Shown here piece after piece: positions 33,840 through 43,779 of a stretch of DNA of 64,000 nt. A program made the position numbers and the translations under genes. The notes below the pieces were generated by a model. It was not told the origin of the DNA. It worked only from the letters and a program-made list of their open reading frames with translations, and did not search any database. The stretch covers positions 86,415,251-86,479,250 of the forward strand of contig NC_081185.1 of the NCBI RefSeq assembly GCF_029867415.1, written 5' to 3'. This DNA is from Vicia villosa. Taxonomy: Eukaryota; Streptophyta; Magnoliopsida; Fabales; Fabaceae. How positions within the stretch are numbered: position 1 is the first letter of the stretch; every line of letters begins with the position of its first letter.

Positions 33840-36315
33840 TGAAGGTGGAGAAAAACACAAGAAAGGGGGGTTTGAATTGGGTTTTCAATAATTTCCCTTT
33901 CTTTAAAAGTCTCATGCGAAAGCTTAAGAGGTTGCTATTTATTAGAAGTTATAAGCTCTCACTTATCAGAAGCTCATCGTTTCTTAGAAGCAGTTTGCCT
34001 TCTTAGAAAGTAAATACTTTTTTGAGCTTCTGATAATTGGAAAATATTAAACATTAATAAATAAATGAAAACCAGATATATTCTGGTTCACTTGAGAAAT
34101 CCTCAAGCTAATCTAGTCCACCCTTCCGAGGTGATTTCGCCTTGAGCACAAGGACTTAATCCACTTTAACCAAACTGATTACAATTGCACGGGTAACAGC
34201 CGATGACTAACATTGCACAGACAACCCTGTGACTAAACCCCTTGCACGGGCAACACCCGGTGACTAACTCCCAATGACATGTTTAGTGATCTGAGTTAAC
34301 AGATATAACATTCATTGTCCCCTGCACAAACCACCGTTTGTGACTAACACCATTGCACAGGAAACCCCTGTGACTGACTACTGCACAAGCCACCACTTGT
34401 GACTAACAACCTTGCACAAGAACCACTTGTGACTGACCAACAATGAAATGTTCAGTAATCTGATCCAAAGATATAATATTCATTGACCCTTTTAGATTCC
34501 TGACCTTCACTCGATCTTCTAAGAGGATTTCCCACAATGACTGCAACCATTGTCTTCTCAAGCTTCTGACCTTCACTCGGTCACTCAAGGAACAATCAAC
34601 ATTCAGTTGATAAAGGTTTTCTTACAATATTATGCTTCTACATAAGCTGGATGTAAACACTAAATTAAGCACTTATTGTTTAACACATTTCCGAGCAACA
34701 ACTCATGCGTTAAAACAATTTACACGAAGAATCCTAGACCTAAAACACTATACGAGCAACAACTCTAGTGTTCGTTACATTGTTTTACAAAGATGTACAT
34801 GATTGAAAGTTGGGTAGCATCTTGTAGGGGTCTTCTTCTTCATCTTTTTTGAGCAAGTTCCGAGTAGCAACTCCTTGCTTCTTCTGATTTCTTCCAAGAT
34901 TCATATGATGATAGTTGAATGGCATATTGAAAAATATTCTTCTTCTGATCAGCTTCAGCATATCAACTTAGGCTTTAGCAACAGCTAAATTGCTTAGCAG
35001 TATTTTGATTGGTATGTGCTTCAGCTTCTCTTTCTGACATATGCTTCTTGATATCAGCTTGTTAGCGTAGTCATTTTCTTCATCAGCTTGTTTATGTTAA
35101 TCTATGTTGGTTAATTTCCATTTCAAACCAAAACACAATTAACAACTGCAACGACAACAACCGTTATATTTGTAGTGATACTAACGGAATCAGAAGCTAC
35201 ATCGGATGCATATATGTGATATGAACAACATAGGCATAGCCAATGTCGTCACCTTTTGTTGGATGATTTGATCTTCTTATATAGTTCTCAAAAGAGACAT
35301 TGAAGGTTAATCTTTTGAATATCAACGACTACTTTCCAATGGATAGAATCAATCTTTGTTGTGGATAACACTTTCCTTTGTCTTGTAGCTTGATACGTGG
35401 GAGGCAGCTTCTGAGAAATAGTACATACATCTAGTTGAAGTGGTTGTGATGTACTGTTGTACTAATTTCTTCTTTCTTTGATCTTATCCTCAATTAACGT
35501 ACTTCTGGTTCTGAGGTAGTAAGCTTGGAGGAGATCAACTTATCTTCATCTTCCTTCTGATAATGATTCTGATATTTAGTTCAGAAACTACTTTGAGTGA
35601 AGAGTAGAATCATTATCCCGTGAGAGTCAGAGTCTCGTTTATCAGAATTGATAGCAGCAACTCTTCTGAAGAAACAATACTTGACTTCTAATCTGGAGTT
35701 GACTTGTGACGATGTAGCTTGTCCAGATTTTGTGTCAAAGTCCTTAAAGTTAGAACCTTGCTTTCCAAATATTTAGGCAGCAGCCAATCTGAAAACAAGT
35801 TCTTCCTTTGTTGAAGGAACTTCTGATTCTTGAAACTTTGGCCTTTGATCTTCAGCGCATCCTTGAGTCTGATCTTCATATGCTTGACTTGACCTTTGAT
35901 GTATCTGATTTGTATTTAGAATCTTTGACTTTGTCTTTAGAGATAGAAGCAGCACCTTTTCTGATGGACAAATCTCAGTTTCTGATTTATGCTTGAAAGC
36001 TCTATCTTGTATGCTGATTTGTTGGAGCACTGATTTTGACTTTGACTCCTTCTGATTACTTGTGACTTCTGAAGCAGCATCTTATTAAGAAGTGCACAGT
36101 AACTTCTTTTGATGATCATTCAGCAACAAATAGTATTTCTGAGTTGTCTTGCTTATTTCTGATGATTCTTTGCAGACAACAATCCAGAATGTCCTTGAAC
36201 AAAATATATGCACACTCAAGAAAACTATTAAAGACTAAATTGTTACATGCAAAATATATGTGCTGTTATCGTTAAAACATAGAGACTTCTTGCCTGAATA
36301 AATCTTATTCTTACA
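33840..36315 (-). mobile_element. Ty1/copia solo LTR J, inverted inside LTR I
   Basis: On the minus strand it starts tgtaagaataagattt (36315) and ends ...cccctttcttgtgtttttc...ccttca (33840), 2476 bp. Both ends match LTR I in sequence and are inverted relative to it. Flanks gaaat (33835-33839) and taaat (36316-36320) agree at four of five positions. It carries a seven-unit hairpin array at 34187-34433. Confidence 0.75.
34187..34433. repeat. Array of gcac...gtgac hairpins with changing stems (LTR J)
   Basis: Units begin near 34187, 34215, 34244, 34324, 34355, 34383 and 34414. Examples: CACGGG-caaca-CCCGGTG, CACAAAC-cacc-GTTTGTG, CACAGG-aaac-CCCTGTG, CACAAG-ccacca-CTTGTG. The outer gcac/gtgac is constant, the inner stem differs from unit to unit, and both arms differ together. 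LTR I has four related units at 36963-37076. Confidence 0.88.
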
Positions 36316-37337
36316 TAAATTAATCTGAAGACCAAGTGTTGAAAGACTCTAAAGATGCAGTTCTAAAGACTCTAAAGACTTGAAGCTCTGAAGATTCAAG
36401 TTTCTAAAGACAAATGGTTCTGAAGACCAAGTGTTGAAGACTTTGAAGACGTGGTTCTGAAGACTCTGAAGACTTGAAGTTCTGAAGATCCAAAGCTTAT
36501 TTTCTTTTCTTCCAACTTATGTTGTGAGCCTCTGAAGTTCAAGAAGATTAGAAGATAATGTTATGTAGTAAGAGGTACAAGGTACAGACGAATGTTTCAT
36601 TCCACTACTGAGAAAAGACAGACATTGCGTACTATCTTGTCTCCCAATACGTTCAAGCCGCCAATCTTCTGCAAGTTCCAGAACTTCCCTCCAACAGATG
36701 TATTATTATATTGGCTATATAAAGGGCTTGAAGAATTAAAGAGAAAGAGGCTAATTCACGACCATATCCATTCTTGAAAGACTATTCATAGCTATATACT
36801 CTTAAGTCTAGAATTTGAAATATATCGTTTACACTCAGCTTGTGTAGAAGCACTCATACTGTAAACAGACTCTGATTCAAACGGTTGTTTGATTGTGCCT
36901 CAAGAGACCTGTTGGTCAGTAGTCTTGGGAATTTTAGGACTAGAGAGTCTTAAAAATTGTTAGTCACTTGCGGTTTCTTGTACAGAGTTGTTAGTCACTT
37001 GCGGGTAGCTTGTGCATTGTATTGTGAGTCACCAATGGTTGCCCGTGCAACATTAGTCACCGGCGGTTGCCTGTACAATTATAATTAGTTTGGTTATAGT
37101 GGATTAAGACCTCGATTGAGAGAGGCGAAATCACCTTGGCGGGTGGACTATACTAGCTTTGGAATTTCTCAAGTGAACTAGTATAAACATACCTTGTTCT
37201 TTCCTTATTGTACTTTATAGTTATTATCAAGAGTAAAAAGTTTGTTGTCTAAAGAGGGCAGTTATTTTTTATTAAAGTTTTGTTTGTTAAAAACCCTATT
37301 CAACCCCCTTTCTAGTGTTTTTCACACCTTAAATTAT

Positions 37338-37990
37338 TTTTCATGTTCTTTAAGGAACATCTCATTGAACATATTCTCCTTTAGTCCAGATCTTTGGACC
37401 TTGCAAATCCTCAATGACAAGTTATGAACAGAAAATAAACTAAGAAAGATTGACAAACTTAACCAAATTAGAGGCATCAATAAAAGAATCCACAAACAAC
37501 TATCAATGATCTAATAAATTGATAAAATTTGGTGTGATTTGAGAGCCCACACAAGATCACTAAATGCGTAATAGTTGGTCTCATAAGATGATTATAGGTT
37601 GTCTAATGAAAACCAAACAAAATCATCAAGATCCAAGGGACTAGTTCACTTCAGAAATACATCAAAAATAGGTAAAAGACCTATAAATTCAAGCCAATTT
37701 TAAAAAAACATCCTTGATGTTTCTAAAAGTCAGAAACAAAAATTGGAGCTCTTGGATTCACAAGGAAAGGAGCAAATGATTTACAATCATCAAGACTAAC
37801 ATCCAAGGTGTCTAATTTTGGCATGTTTAACCAAACAAATTGTGGAAATATTAAAACAAGACTTAAAAATCCACAAAAATTGTTAATATCATCTTAATTC
37901 AAATTATAACATCAAACAAATTTTATTTGATTTTTAGAAGCAAAGGAAAATGTAAAGTTTCTCTTTGGTAGAGGGATCTTTGTGCCGTAG
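37338..37990. other. A-rich non-coding sequence
   Basis: Same character as 31776-33575 and apparently its continuation beyond LTR I. Nothing specific recognised. Confidence 0.35.
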
Positions 37991-37999
37991 GATCGGTTT

Positions 38000-38990
38000 C
38001 TTCAAGCAATTCAACGAATTGGTTCAAAGCCTTAATATCTTGTAAGCTTGGGTCGAGTACTTATTTTGAGTTTTGGCTTGATTCTTGGTTGGGAAGCATT
38101 ATATTTTGCAATCTTTTTCCGAATTTTTTCCTTTTGGTGGACAATACTCATTGTAAAATGGCGGAGTTAGGCGATTGGAATGGTGATTCGTGGGTTTGGA
38201 AGTTCTTTTTTCCAGGTGTTTCGCTTACCGGGGCAGCCGCGACTCAATTGACTTATTTATTGATTCTTCTTCATCCGGTGCATCCTTTTAGAGAGGGTCT
38301 TGATCGGTTTGTTTGGTGGAGGGATGCTTCGGGTTTTTCGGTAAGTAATGCTTATGTTGCGTTAATTTTGAGTTTACCTTCGGAGCCATATTGAATTCTT
38401 ATAGATCTTTGGCTTTTTCCCGATTGTGGAAAGCGAAAGTTCCTAGTAAGATTCATCTTTTCAGATGGAGGTTGATTTGGAATAGGCTTCCCACGAAGAT
38501 CGATTTGGCAAAACGCGGCTTTCTAGATACCAATAGTATGGTGCTTTGTCCGTTGTGCTTAGAAGTTGATGAGAATCTAGATCACCTCTTTCTTGCTTGT
38601 AGGATAACTAGTTTGTGGTGGAATCATTTGTTCATTTGGCTTCGGTTGGTTAATGTTGCTCTGACTACTTCTCTTTTAGAGCATTTTCTTTGGTTGGAGG
38701 ATTCTTGCAAAGCGGCATTTTCTTTGGATTTGGGATGGTTCTTTGGGTTGATTTTTTGTTGGGTGGTGTGAAAATGTAGGAATGATATTATTTTCAATAG
38801 CCTTGTATTGTCTTCTTTTGATGGTTTGGGTTTGATCAAATTGATTTCTTGGGAGTGGTTGCTAGTGTTTTATAAAGGGGTTTGTAGTGGTTCTTGAGAG
38901 GGTTGGTGTATTGATCCTAGGCTAGTCTTTTGTTGATTGGTTGGTGGGTTGTGTCCCCCTTTTTTTTTTTTTCTCTTTTTGTATTCTTGG
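38000..38990 (+). pseudogene. LINE 3' end (zf-RVT region)
   Basis: Reading frames around 38045-38394 show FWLDSWLGSIIFCNLFPNFF and VWWRDASGFSVSNAY. From 38391 to 38771 comes RLWKAKVPSKIHLFRWRL, NRLPTKIDLAKRGF, CPLCLEVDENLDHLFLAC and LWW. These are the characteristic C-terminal blocks of plant LINE ORF2 after the RT domain (zf-RVT, CPLC...DH motif). One frame change separates the two parts. A T-rich stretch near 38957-38972 and the GT-rich 3' region follow; no poly(A) tail is clear. A 5'-truncated, dead copy. Confidence 0.9.
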
Positions 38991-39019
38991 GTTTTTAGTG
39001 AATCCCTTTTAGCACTCCT

Positions 39020-39710
39020 AGTGCTATTTCATACAAGTGTTTCATACTTGAACTTTCATTGAAACTTTTTTCTGCACATTATTCCATACCAATTCAAAAA
39101 AGTTTCTCATTCATACATAAACACTTTAGAACTATTATATCATTGTAAATTTTCTTGCTTGAAAGAGAAGATCAATCCTAGTGATTGATATATGTTCATC
39201 AACTTTACTACTCAAATTTATTTCCAGATTTTGGTTATTATTGACTTGCTATCTATGATTGTTGGAAGCAAGGGTTTTTGATTAGTGACGGGATTGTTAC
39301 CATAATCAAGTTAGTAAATCCAAGAGGATTGTTCTTGATGGTTGAAATCTTGTTGTCCAGGATTGTTGGAAACAAGTGAGTCATTAAGGGGGGATTGTTC
39401 TCTTAGTGTGCTTAGTGAAAATCCAAGAGGATTGTTCTAGGTGTCTGTGTGGGTCTTGTACAAGTCACAAACAATAGTAAAATCTCTTTCATGTTGAAAG
39501 GGGACTGAAGTACTCTCGGACAGTGAGGGGAACCAGTATACATCATTGTGTTCTTTACTTTTCCGCATTTACGCTTTCACAAATCATAACCAGAAAAGAA
39601 AGTAACACATTTCTAAACTCTTGCACCAAACCAGAAAAATAAGAACAACTTGTTTCTAAAACCGGATAAATCTTCAAAATTATAATTCAATCCACCTCTT
39701 AGGCGCACTC
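39020..39710 (+). mobile_element. Ty1/copia LTR, 3' fragment
   Basis: Contains the aatccaagaggattgttc repeat pair, ttccgcatttacgctttca and ends near aattcaatccacctcttagg. This layout is typical of R/U5 of Angela/SIRE-like copia LTRs. No PBS follows. The 5' limit is uncertain. Confidence 0.6.
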
Positions 39711-40466
39711 TTATGCTTACATAATAGAAAACATTTTTTCATAATTTTTGGATCAAAGGATAAACATAAATAAATTTAAATTCATTAAGGAATGAATAAA
39801 ACTAAAGAAATGACATATTTAACTATTAATTTAAGTTAATATGTCACAAAATTCTGAAAAATAAAAATATGAAAAATAATTAGACTCACATAAGATCATA
39901 TTCTAATTTTTTTTGAAATTTTTGAGCTACCAAAACTAATTAAAATAAAATCAGAAAACTAAATAAAATAAATAAGAAAACAAAAGGAAAATTTAAAAGA
40001 AAAATGGTCATGGTTTCCACGCCAGGGCCCCACCTGACACCCTGACCAATCAAAAACGCCACCAATCATTTGCAAAACGACAAAGAAAATGATCCGGCCA
40101 ATCAGCGATCGTCTTATTCATTTAACAACCCAGAAAACCAAAACCCTATCCCAGGTTCAACATAGCAACTTCAGATCCTTCATACACACTCATTTCTCAA
40201 CGAAATCGCATGATCTAAACATCAAACTTAATCACGAAATTACAAGGATCAATATGATAGCAATAAATTTTTCAAACAAAGAAAGATCAACGAGAAATCT
40301 GGGTATAAAGTCACGGTTTCATTCAAAAGCGTAAAAAACTCAAGAACTTCAAACATCAATTTCAACATAAATAAACCCAACAATCATCTAAAACATATTG
40401 TTTGGCTCAACTAAGATACATAGGCATGATTTATGAACCTTAAATCACTAGTATGAGAGCTTGAAG
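39711..40466. other. Unassigned, possibly Ogre-like LTR sequence (minus)
   Basis: AT-rich with the patch ccagggccccacctgacacc near 40021-40040. This resembles, in reverse, the agggccccacattt block of LTR H. It continues after the chimeric element at 43780. Assignment tentative. Confidence 0.35.
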
Positions 40467-40471
40467 TTCCA

Positions 40472-40759
40472 TGATAGGGAGATTGATAGAATAATTTATT
40501 ATTAGTTTTATTAGTATTTTGATGTATTAGATGTTATTATGTTTTCTAGAATATTCTTAGGATAGTCTGGGCTTTAATTAGTATTGGGCCTTTAGTTTAT
40601 TATCCATTAGTATTATTATATATATGTAGTGTCTTTGACACTTGAGATCAATAAAAAAGAAATCAAAGTTTATCTTTATCTTTTATTTACTTTTAATGTT
40701 CTTCCCCTTTTAGTGTAGAAACCCTAACTCTTAGTTTTGATAGGAAAATCTTCCTATCA
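40472..40759 (+). mobile_element. 5' LTR of the chimeric element
   Basis: 288 bp. TATA-like tattattatatatatg near 40611, an agtgtc-ttt-gacact hairpin at about 40628-40642 and a polyadenylation-like aataaa at 40650-40655. Confidence 0.92.
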
Positions 40760-40761
40760 AT

Positions 40762-40774
40762 TGGTGCTTTCATT
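40762..40774 (+). other. Primer-binding-site-like sequence
   Basis: tggtgctttcatt two bases after the LTR. Sites of this type occur in Tat/Retand-like gypsy elements, suggesting the helper may be a gypsy element. Confidence 0.6.
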
Positions 40775-41047
40775 ATGTACTCAAATCCTCCTATGAATTA
40801 TGCTTATCATACACCTTCATTTCCATACCACTCTACCATAGACACCACTCCTACCACACCCTCCTTTCCATATTTCCCATGGGAAATCTTTACACCTTCT
40901 TACACTCATATTGGATCATCATCACCAAGTTTGTATCCATATCATGGATATTCACCACATCATTCATATATTTATCGATCTCATTCACATATTTATCCAA
41001 ATTATTATAACAACATTCATGAACCACACAGGCACCACACAACATAA
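40775..41047 (+). CDS. Leader reading frame, Tyr/His/Pro/Ser-rich (90 residues)
   Basis: ATG directly after the PBS-like site. The product (MYSNPPMNYAYHTPSFPYHS...) is low in complexity and rich in Y, H, P and S. I do not recognise a family. It may be a remnant of the original element's gag start or part of another captured gene. Whether it is translated is unknown. Confidence 0.4.
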   Translation: MYSNPPMNYAYHTPSFPYHSTIDTTPTTPSFPYFPWEIFTPSYTHIGSSSPSLYPYHGYSPHHSYIYRSHSHIYPNYYNNIHEPHRHHTT

Positions 41048-41161
41048 CAACTTTTGCCCTCACACACACCATTCACCCTACAGACACTCAACAATTCCAC
41101 CTATATGGGTAGCTACTACCCATAAGCAACACATCAATTTCACTATCCAACAATTTCACAA

Positions 41162-41616
41162 GTGAAAAACAAATCATTTAAGTGGTCTAAGTTGAGATTC
41201 TCCTCCTTATTATCGGTTAAAACCGAGAAACTCAAAAGAGGAAAAAGAAGAGCTATAACCAAAAAGGAAAAGAGAGCTTCTGAACCAAAAACTCAATTTT
41301 CGACGGCATTACCAACCATTTCACCAGAACCACAAATGCTCGATTCAAAAACCGAACCTCCTGACAACAATGACCTCACAGTGTATGACTACAATGAAGA
41401 TCACGAAATCGTGGAGCTCGACTCTATGGAACTGCTCGCTGAACATCTCCATTTCTGTGAGATTTGCGGGAAAGGTTTCAAGCGCGACGCGAATATCCGG
41501 ATGCACATGCGAGCGCACGGGAACAAATTCAAGACACCTGAAGTGTTGGCGAAACCTTTAGACTACGGCACCACACATCGCAGTTCGACGCGGTTCTCAT
41601 GCCCGTTTGAAGATGA
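41162..41616 (+). pseudogene. Captured STOP1-like C2H2 zinc-finger fragment
   Basis: The open frame runs upstream of the first in-frame ATG at 41336 and continues to 41974. The block IVELDSMELLAEHLHFCEIC, GKGFKRDANIRMHMRAHGNK, FKTPEVLAKP and STRFSCPFE matches the first zinc-finger region of plant STOP1-like transcription factors (proton and aluminium tolerance). The finger C-x2-C-x12-H-x3-H is intact at 41456-41518. The family normally has further fingers after RFSCPF; here the sequence switches to unrelated acidic, Gln-rich sequence, so only an internal part was captured. Upstream basic residues may also come from the donor. Confidence 0.8.
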
Positions 41617-41974
41617 TGATGAACAACAACAACAACACGAAGAAATTGATTCATCATGCACTCACAATAACAGAATCAGAAGTGACGATATCATTCCTAG
41701 CTACGATTTTCAACCGATTCGTTCACTCCCTGATTCTTCCCCCAATTTCGGTTCTTCTTTTGCGAAAAATTGGAACTCCAATTTCAACCTTGACCACCGG
41801 AGAAATCTTAAGCCAGGAGATTTGGAAAAGGCACAACTTGGTCTCTGCCACAATTACAATAGAGCAAGAGTGAAGTTTAATGATTTTCCAGATCCAGTTG
41901 TTGGTGAAGAACAAAGAGCAACAACCGCTTCATCACTACCACCTCCAAAGCCACCTGACTCAATCACGGTATGA
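41617..41974 (+). pseudogene. Captured fragment of unknown origin
   Basis: In frame with the zinc-finger piece (DDDEQQQQHEEID ... FQPIRSLPDSSPNFGSSFAK ... SLPPPKPPDSITV, stop at 41974). It has the look of ordinary plant protein sequence rather than a retroelement protein. Donor gene not recognised. Confidence 0.5.
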
Positions 41975-42019
41975 GTTTCACTGCTGCCACTTGAACGAAC
42001 TCACCATTATTTTGGTGTA

Positions 42020-42373
42020 ATGCGGAAACAAAATTCTATTGCTACTCTGATTAGTTTCTCTGCTACTCATACTCCTGTTACTTTTGTTAATCTTTTTCCT
42101 GGTTTATTGAAATTTGGTGCTTCTAGAATTGCTCATTTGATTTATGGTTTTCTTCCCAAAATTGGTGATGAGTATGTTAATGATGTGTTTGTTGTCAGCT
42201 CTGCGATACTTATGTTTGTTGATCTTGGTTGTACGAATTATGCTCGTAAGGTTCTCGACCAATGTTTGAACAAAAATACTAAGAATTGGAATACTATGAT
42301 TGCTGCTTATGTTCAACATAATTTACCACTTGAAGCAATTGATGTGTTTGTTCAAGCCTTGGATTCGGAGGAG
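42020..42373 (+). pseudogene. Captured PPR-protein fragment 1
   Basis: Starts ATG 42020. YVNDVFVVSSAILMFVDLGC, TNYARKVLDQCLNKNTKNWN and TMIAAYVQHNLPLEAIDVFV show the repeat signature of plant pentatricopeptide-repeat proteins of the PLS class (close in flavour to At3g22150-like proteins). Donor proteins are organellar RNA-binding factors several hundred residues long; only about 118 residues remain here, ending in LDSEE where a second PPR-type sequence is joined in frame. Confidence 0.8.
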
Positions 42374-42595
42374 GATGTGAACGATTTGTTTGAGGCTTGG
42401 GTTAGGTCGTTGGAAAAAAATGGGAAACCTAATAAGTCGGATGTGAATTTGTTGAATCATTATCTTAGGGTGAATCTTATGATGAGAGTTTCTGCTGCTG
42501 ATTTGCTTGAATTGTTGGCTCAAACGGAGCATTTTGATGTTTTGCCGAATACCGCGCCGTTTAATTTGGTTCTTAAGGCTATGCATCAGGCTAGG
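42374..42595 (+). pseudogene. Captured PPR-like fragment 2
   Basis: In frame with the previous piece: DVNDLFEAWVRSLEKNGKPN, LLNHYLRVNLMM and FDVLPNTAPFNLVLKAMHQA. The last part reads as another PPR-type helix pair (xLPNTxxFNLVLKAMxxA), different in style from fragment 1, so it probably derives from another PPR gene. The donor is not identified. Confidence 0.6.
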
Positions 42596-43321
42596 GTTAG
42601 TGGTGGAAAGTGGACTGATCAGGAGACACTTCTTCTCGTTGAAGCATTGGAACTTTATAAAGAAAATTGGAATGAAATTGCATGTTGGAACTAAATCAAA
42701 AGCTCAGTGCATATTGCATTTTGTTCAAATGCCAATTGAGGATAGCTTTGTTGACTGTGATGAAGATGTTGATGCTGGTTGCAAGGAAACGGCAGATTCC
42801 GCTGGAACAAACAACAATTTGTCTGTAGATGAAGATAAAGATAAAGATGGTTCAGAAGTTATTGAGAATGACACTAACATCAAAGTCCATGATGATACTT
42901 TTCAGGCTGAAGATGTTAAAGTGAAAGATAATCAAGAGGAGAATCCAAAGTTACAAGATGGTAGTGATGAGAAAACTAATGAGGGAACTTTTAAATTAGA
43001 AGATGACATTAAAGTAAAGTTGGATGAGGAAGTAGATAATGAATGTGTTATAAATGCTTTTAAGGAAGCATTTGCATCTGTTGGTTATTCTCTTGAACCT
43101 GAAGGCCCGTCTTCATTTGCCAAAAGGGTAATCCTGTCATGGCATTGGCAGCTTTCCTTTCGCAATTGGTGGGTTCTGATGTGGATGTTGCTTTAGCTTA
43201 TAACTACATAAAATCTTTGTCTGGAAATTCTCCTGGCACTGAGATTTCTTCAAGGTGTTGCTTTCTTCTAGAAGATCCACCAGATGATAAGAAAGAAACA
43301 ACTACTTCTGAGAGGGATTTT
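42596..43321 (+). pseudogene. Captured SWI3D-like fragment (SANT region and downstream)
   Basis: WTDQETLLLVEALELYKENW is the start of the SANT domain of the SWI/SNF chromatin-remodelling subunit SWI3D. It continues in other frames with KAQCILHFVQMPIEDSFVDC, CKETAD, INAFKEAFASVGYSLEPEGP, then MALAAFLSQLVGSDVDVALA, YNYIKSLSGN and LEDPPDDKKETTTSERDF. Two small deletions shift the frame, near 42683 and near 43125. The acidic stretch in between is repetitive, as in the family. About 240 codons of donor sequence run without an evident intron. Non-functional as a protein. Confidence 0.88.
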
Positions 43322-43399
43322 AATATTGCCGCTAGGCTTGCTGCCTCTACATCCTCAGCTCTCATGCTTACATCTGTTCTTTCTTCCCTTGTCGCTGAA
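43322..43399 (+). pseudogene. Captured fragment resembling RPRD/pre-mRNA-domain proteins
   Basis: NIAARLAASTSSALMLTSVL and SSLVAE resemble a conserved stretch of plant regulation-of-nuclear-pre-mRNA (CID/RPRD) proteins. It is joined in frame to the SWI3D piece. Short, so the donor call is tentative. Confidence 0.45.
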
Positions 43400-43487
43400 G
43401 TTATGCAATGGGATCCGGGAACAGTATCTCCACTCTCTTATTTATTTTTGAACCTTGAGGACAAGGTTCATGTGAACCCCGCGGCAA
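43400..43487 (+). pseudogene. Last captured piece before the 3' LTR, origin unknown
   Basis: VMQWDPGTVSPLSYLFLNLE and DKVHVNPAA in frame with the preceding fragments. The open frame runs a few codons into the LTR. Donor not recognised; no clear polypurine tract follows. Confidence 0.4.
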
Positions 43488-43774
43488 TGATAGGGAAATT
43501 GATAGAATAATTTATTATTATTTTATTAGTATTTTGATGTATTAGATGTTATTATGTTTTCTAGAATATTCTTAGGATAGTTTGGGCTTTAATTAGTATT
43601 GGGCCTTTAGTTTATTATCCATTAGTATTATTATATATATGTAGTGTCTTTGACACTTGAGATCAATCAAAAAGAAATCAAAGTTTATCTTTATCTTTTA
43701 TTTACTTTTAATGTTCTTCCCCTTTCAGTGTAGAAACCCTAACTCTTAGTTTTGATAGGAAAATCTTCCTATCA
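43488..43774 (+). mobile_element. 3' LTR of the chimeric element
   Basis: 287 bp, nearly identical to 40472-40759, ending cctatca before the target duplication ttcca (43775-43779). Confidence 0.92.
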
Positions 43775-43779
43775 TTCCA

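Larger units (their letters stand above)
33581..37332 (+). mobile_element. Ty1/copia LTR I (SIRE/Maximus-like), split by LTR J
   Basis: Starts tgttagaacaagattt at 33581 and ends near 37332 after attcaaccccctttctagtg. Own sequence is 33581-33839 and 36321-37332. Flanking attag (33576-33580) and attat (37333-37337) may be an eroded target duplication. No PBS or coding region follows, so it is probably a solo LTR. The 3' end and the duplication are tentative. Confidence 0.65.
40472..43774 (+). mobile_element. Compact LTR retroelement carrying fused host-gene fragments
   Basis: Two LTRs (40472-40759 and 43488-43774) with perfect terminal inverted repeats TGATAGG...CCTATCA. They are flanked by the 5-bp target duplication ttcca (40467-40471 and 43775-43779). 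By eye the LTRs differ at about four substitutions and one indel. The 2.7-kb interior has a PBS-like start but no gag, RT or integrase. It holds pieces of at least four or five plant genes, all on the + strand: a STOP1-like C2H2 region, two PPR pieces, SWI3D-like sequence and an RPRD-like piece. No convincing PPT is seen before the 3' LTR. It must have been copied by enzymes from other elements. Confidence 0.92.

Noticed and set aside
41162..41974. A functional host zinc-finger gene
   Set aside because: Lies between two LTRs with a target duplication, has only one finger of a multi-finger family, and is fused to unrelated sequence. The frame upstream of 41336 lacks an ATG.
42596..43510. A working SWI3D gene
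   Set aside because: Two frame-shifting deletions, missing SWIRM and C-terminal parts, and fusion to PPR and other sequences.
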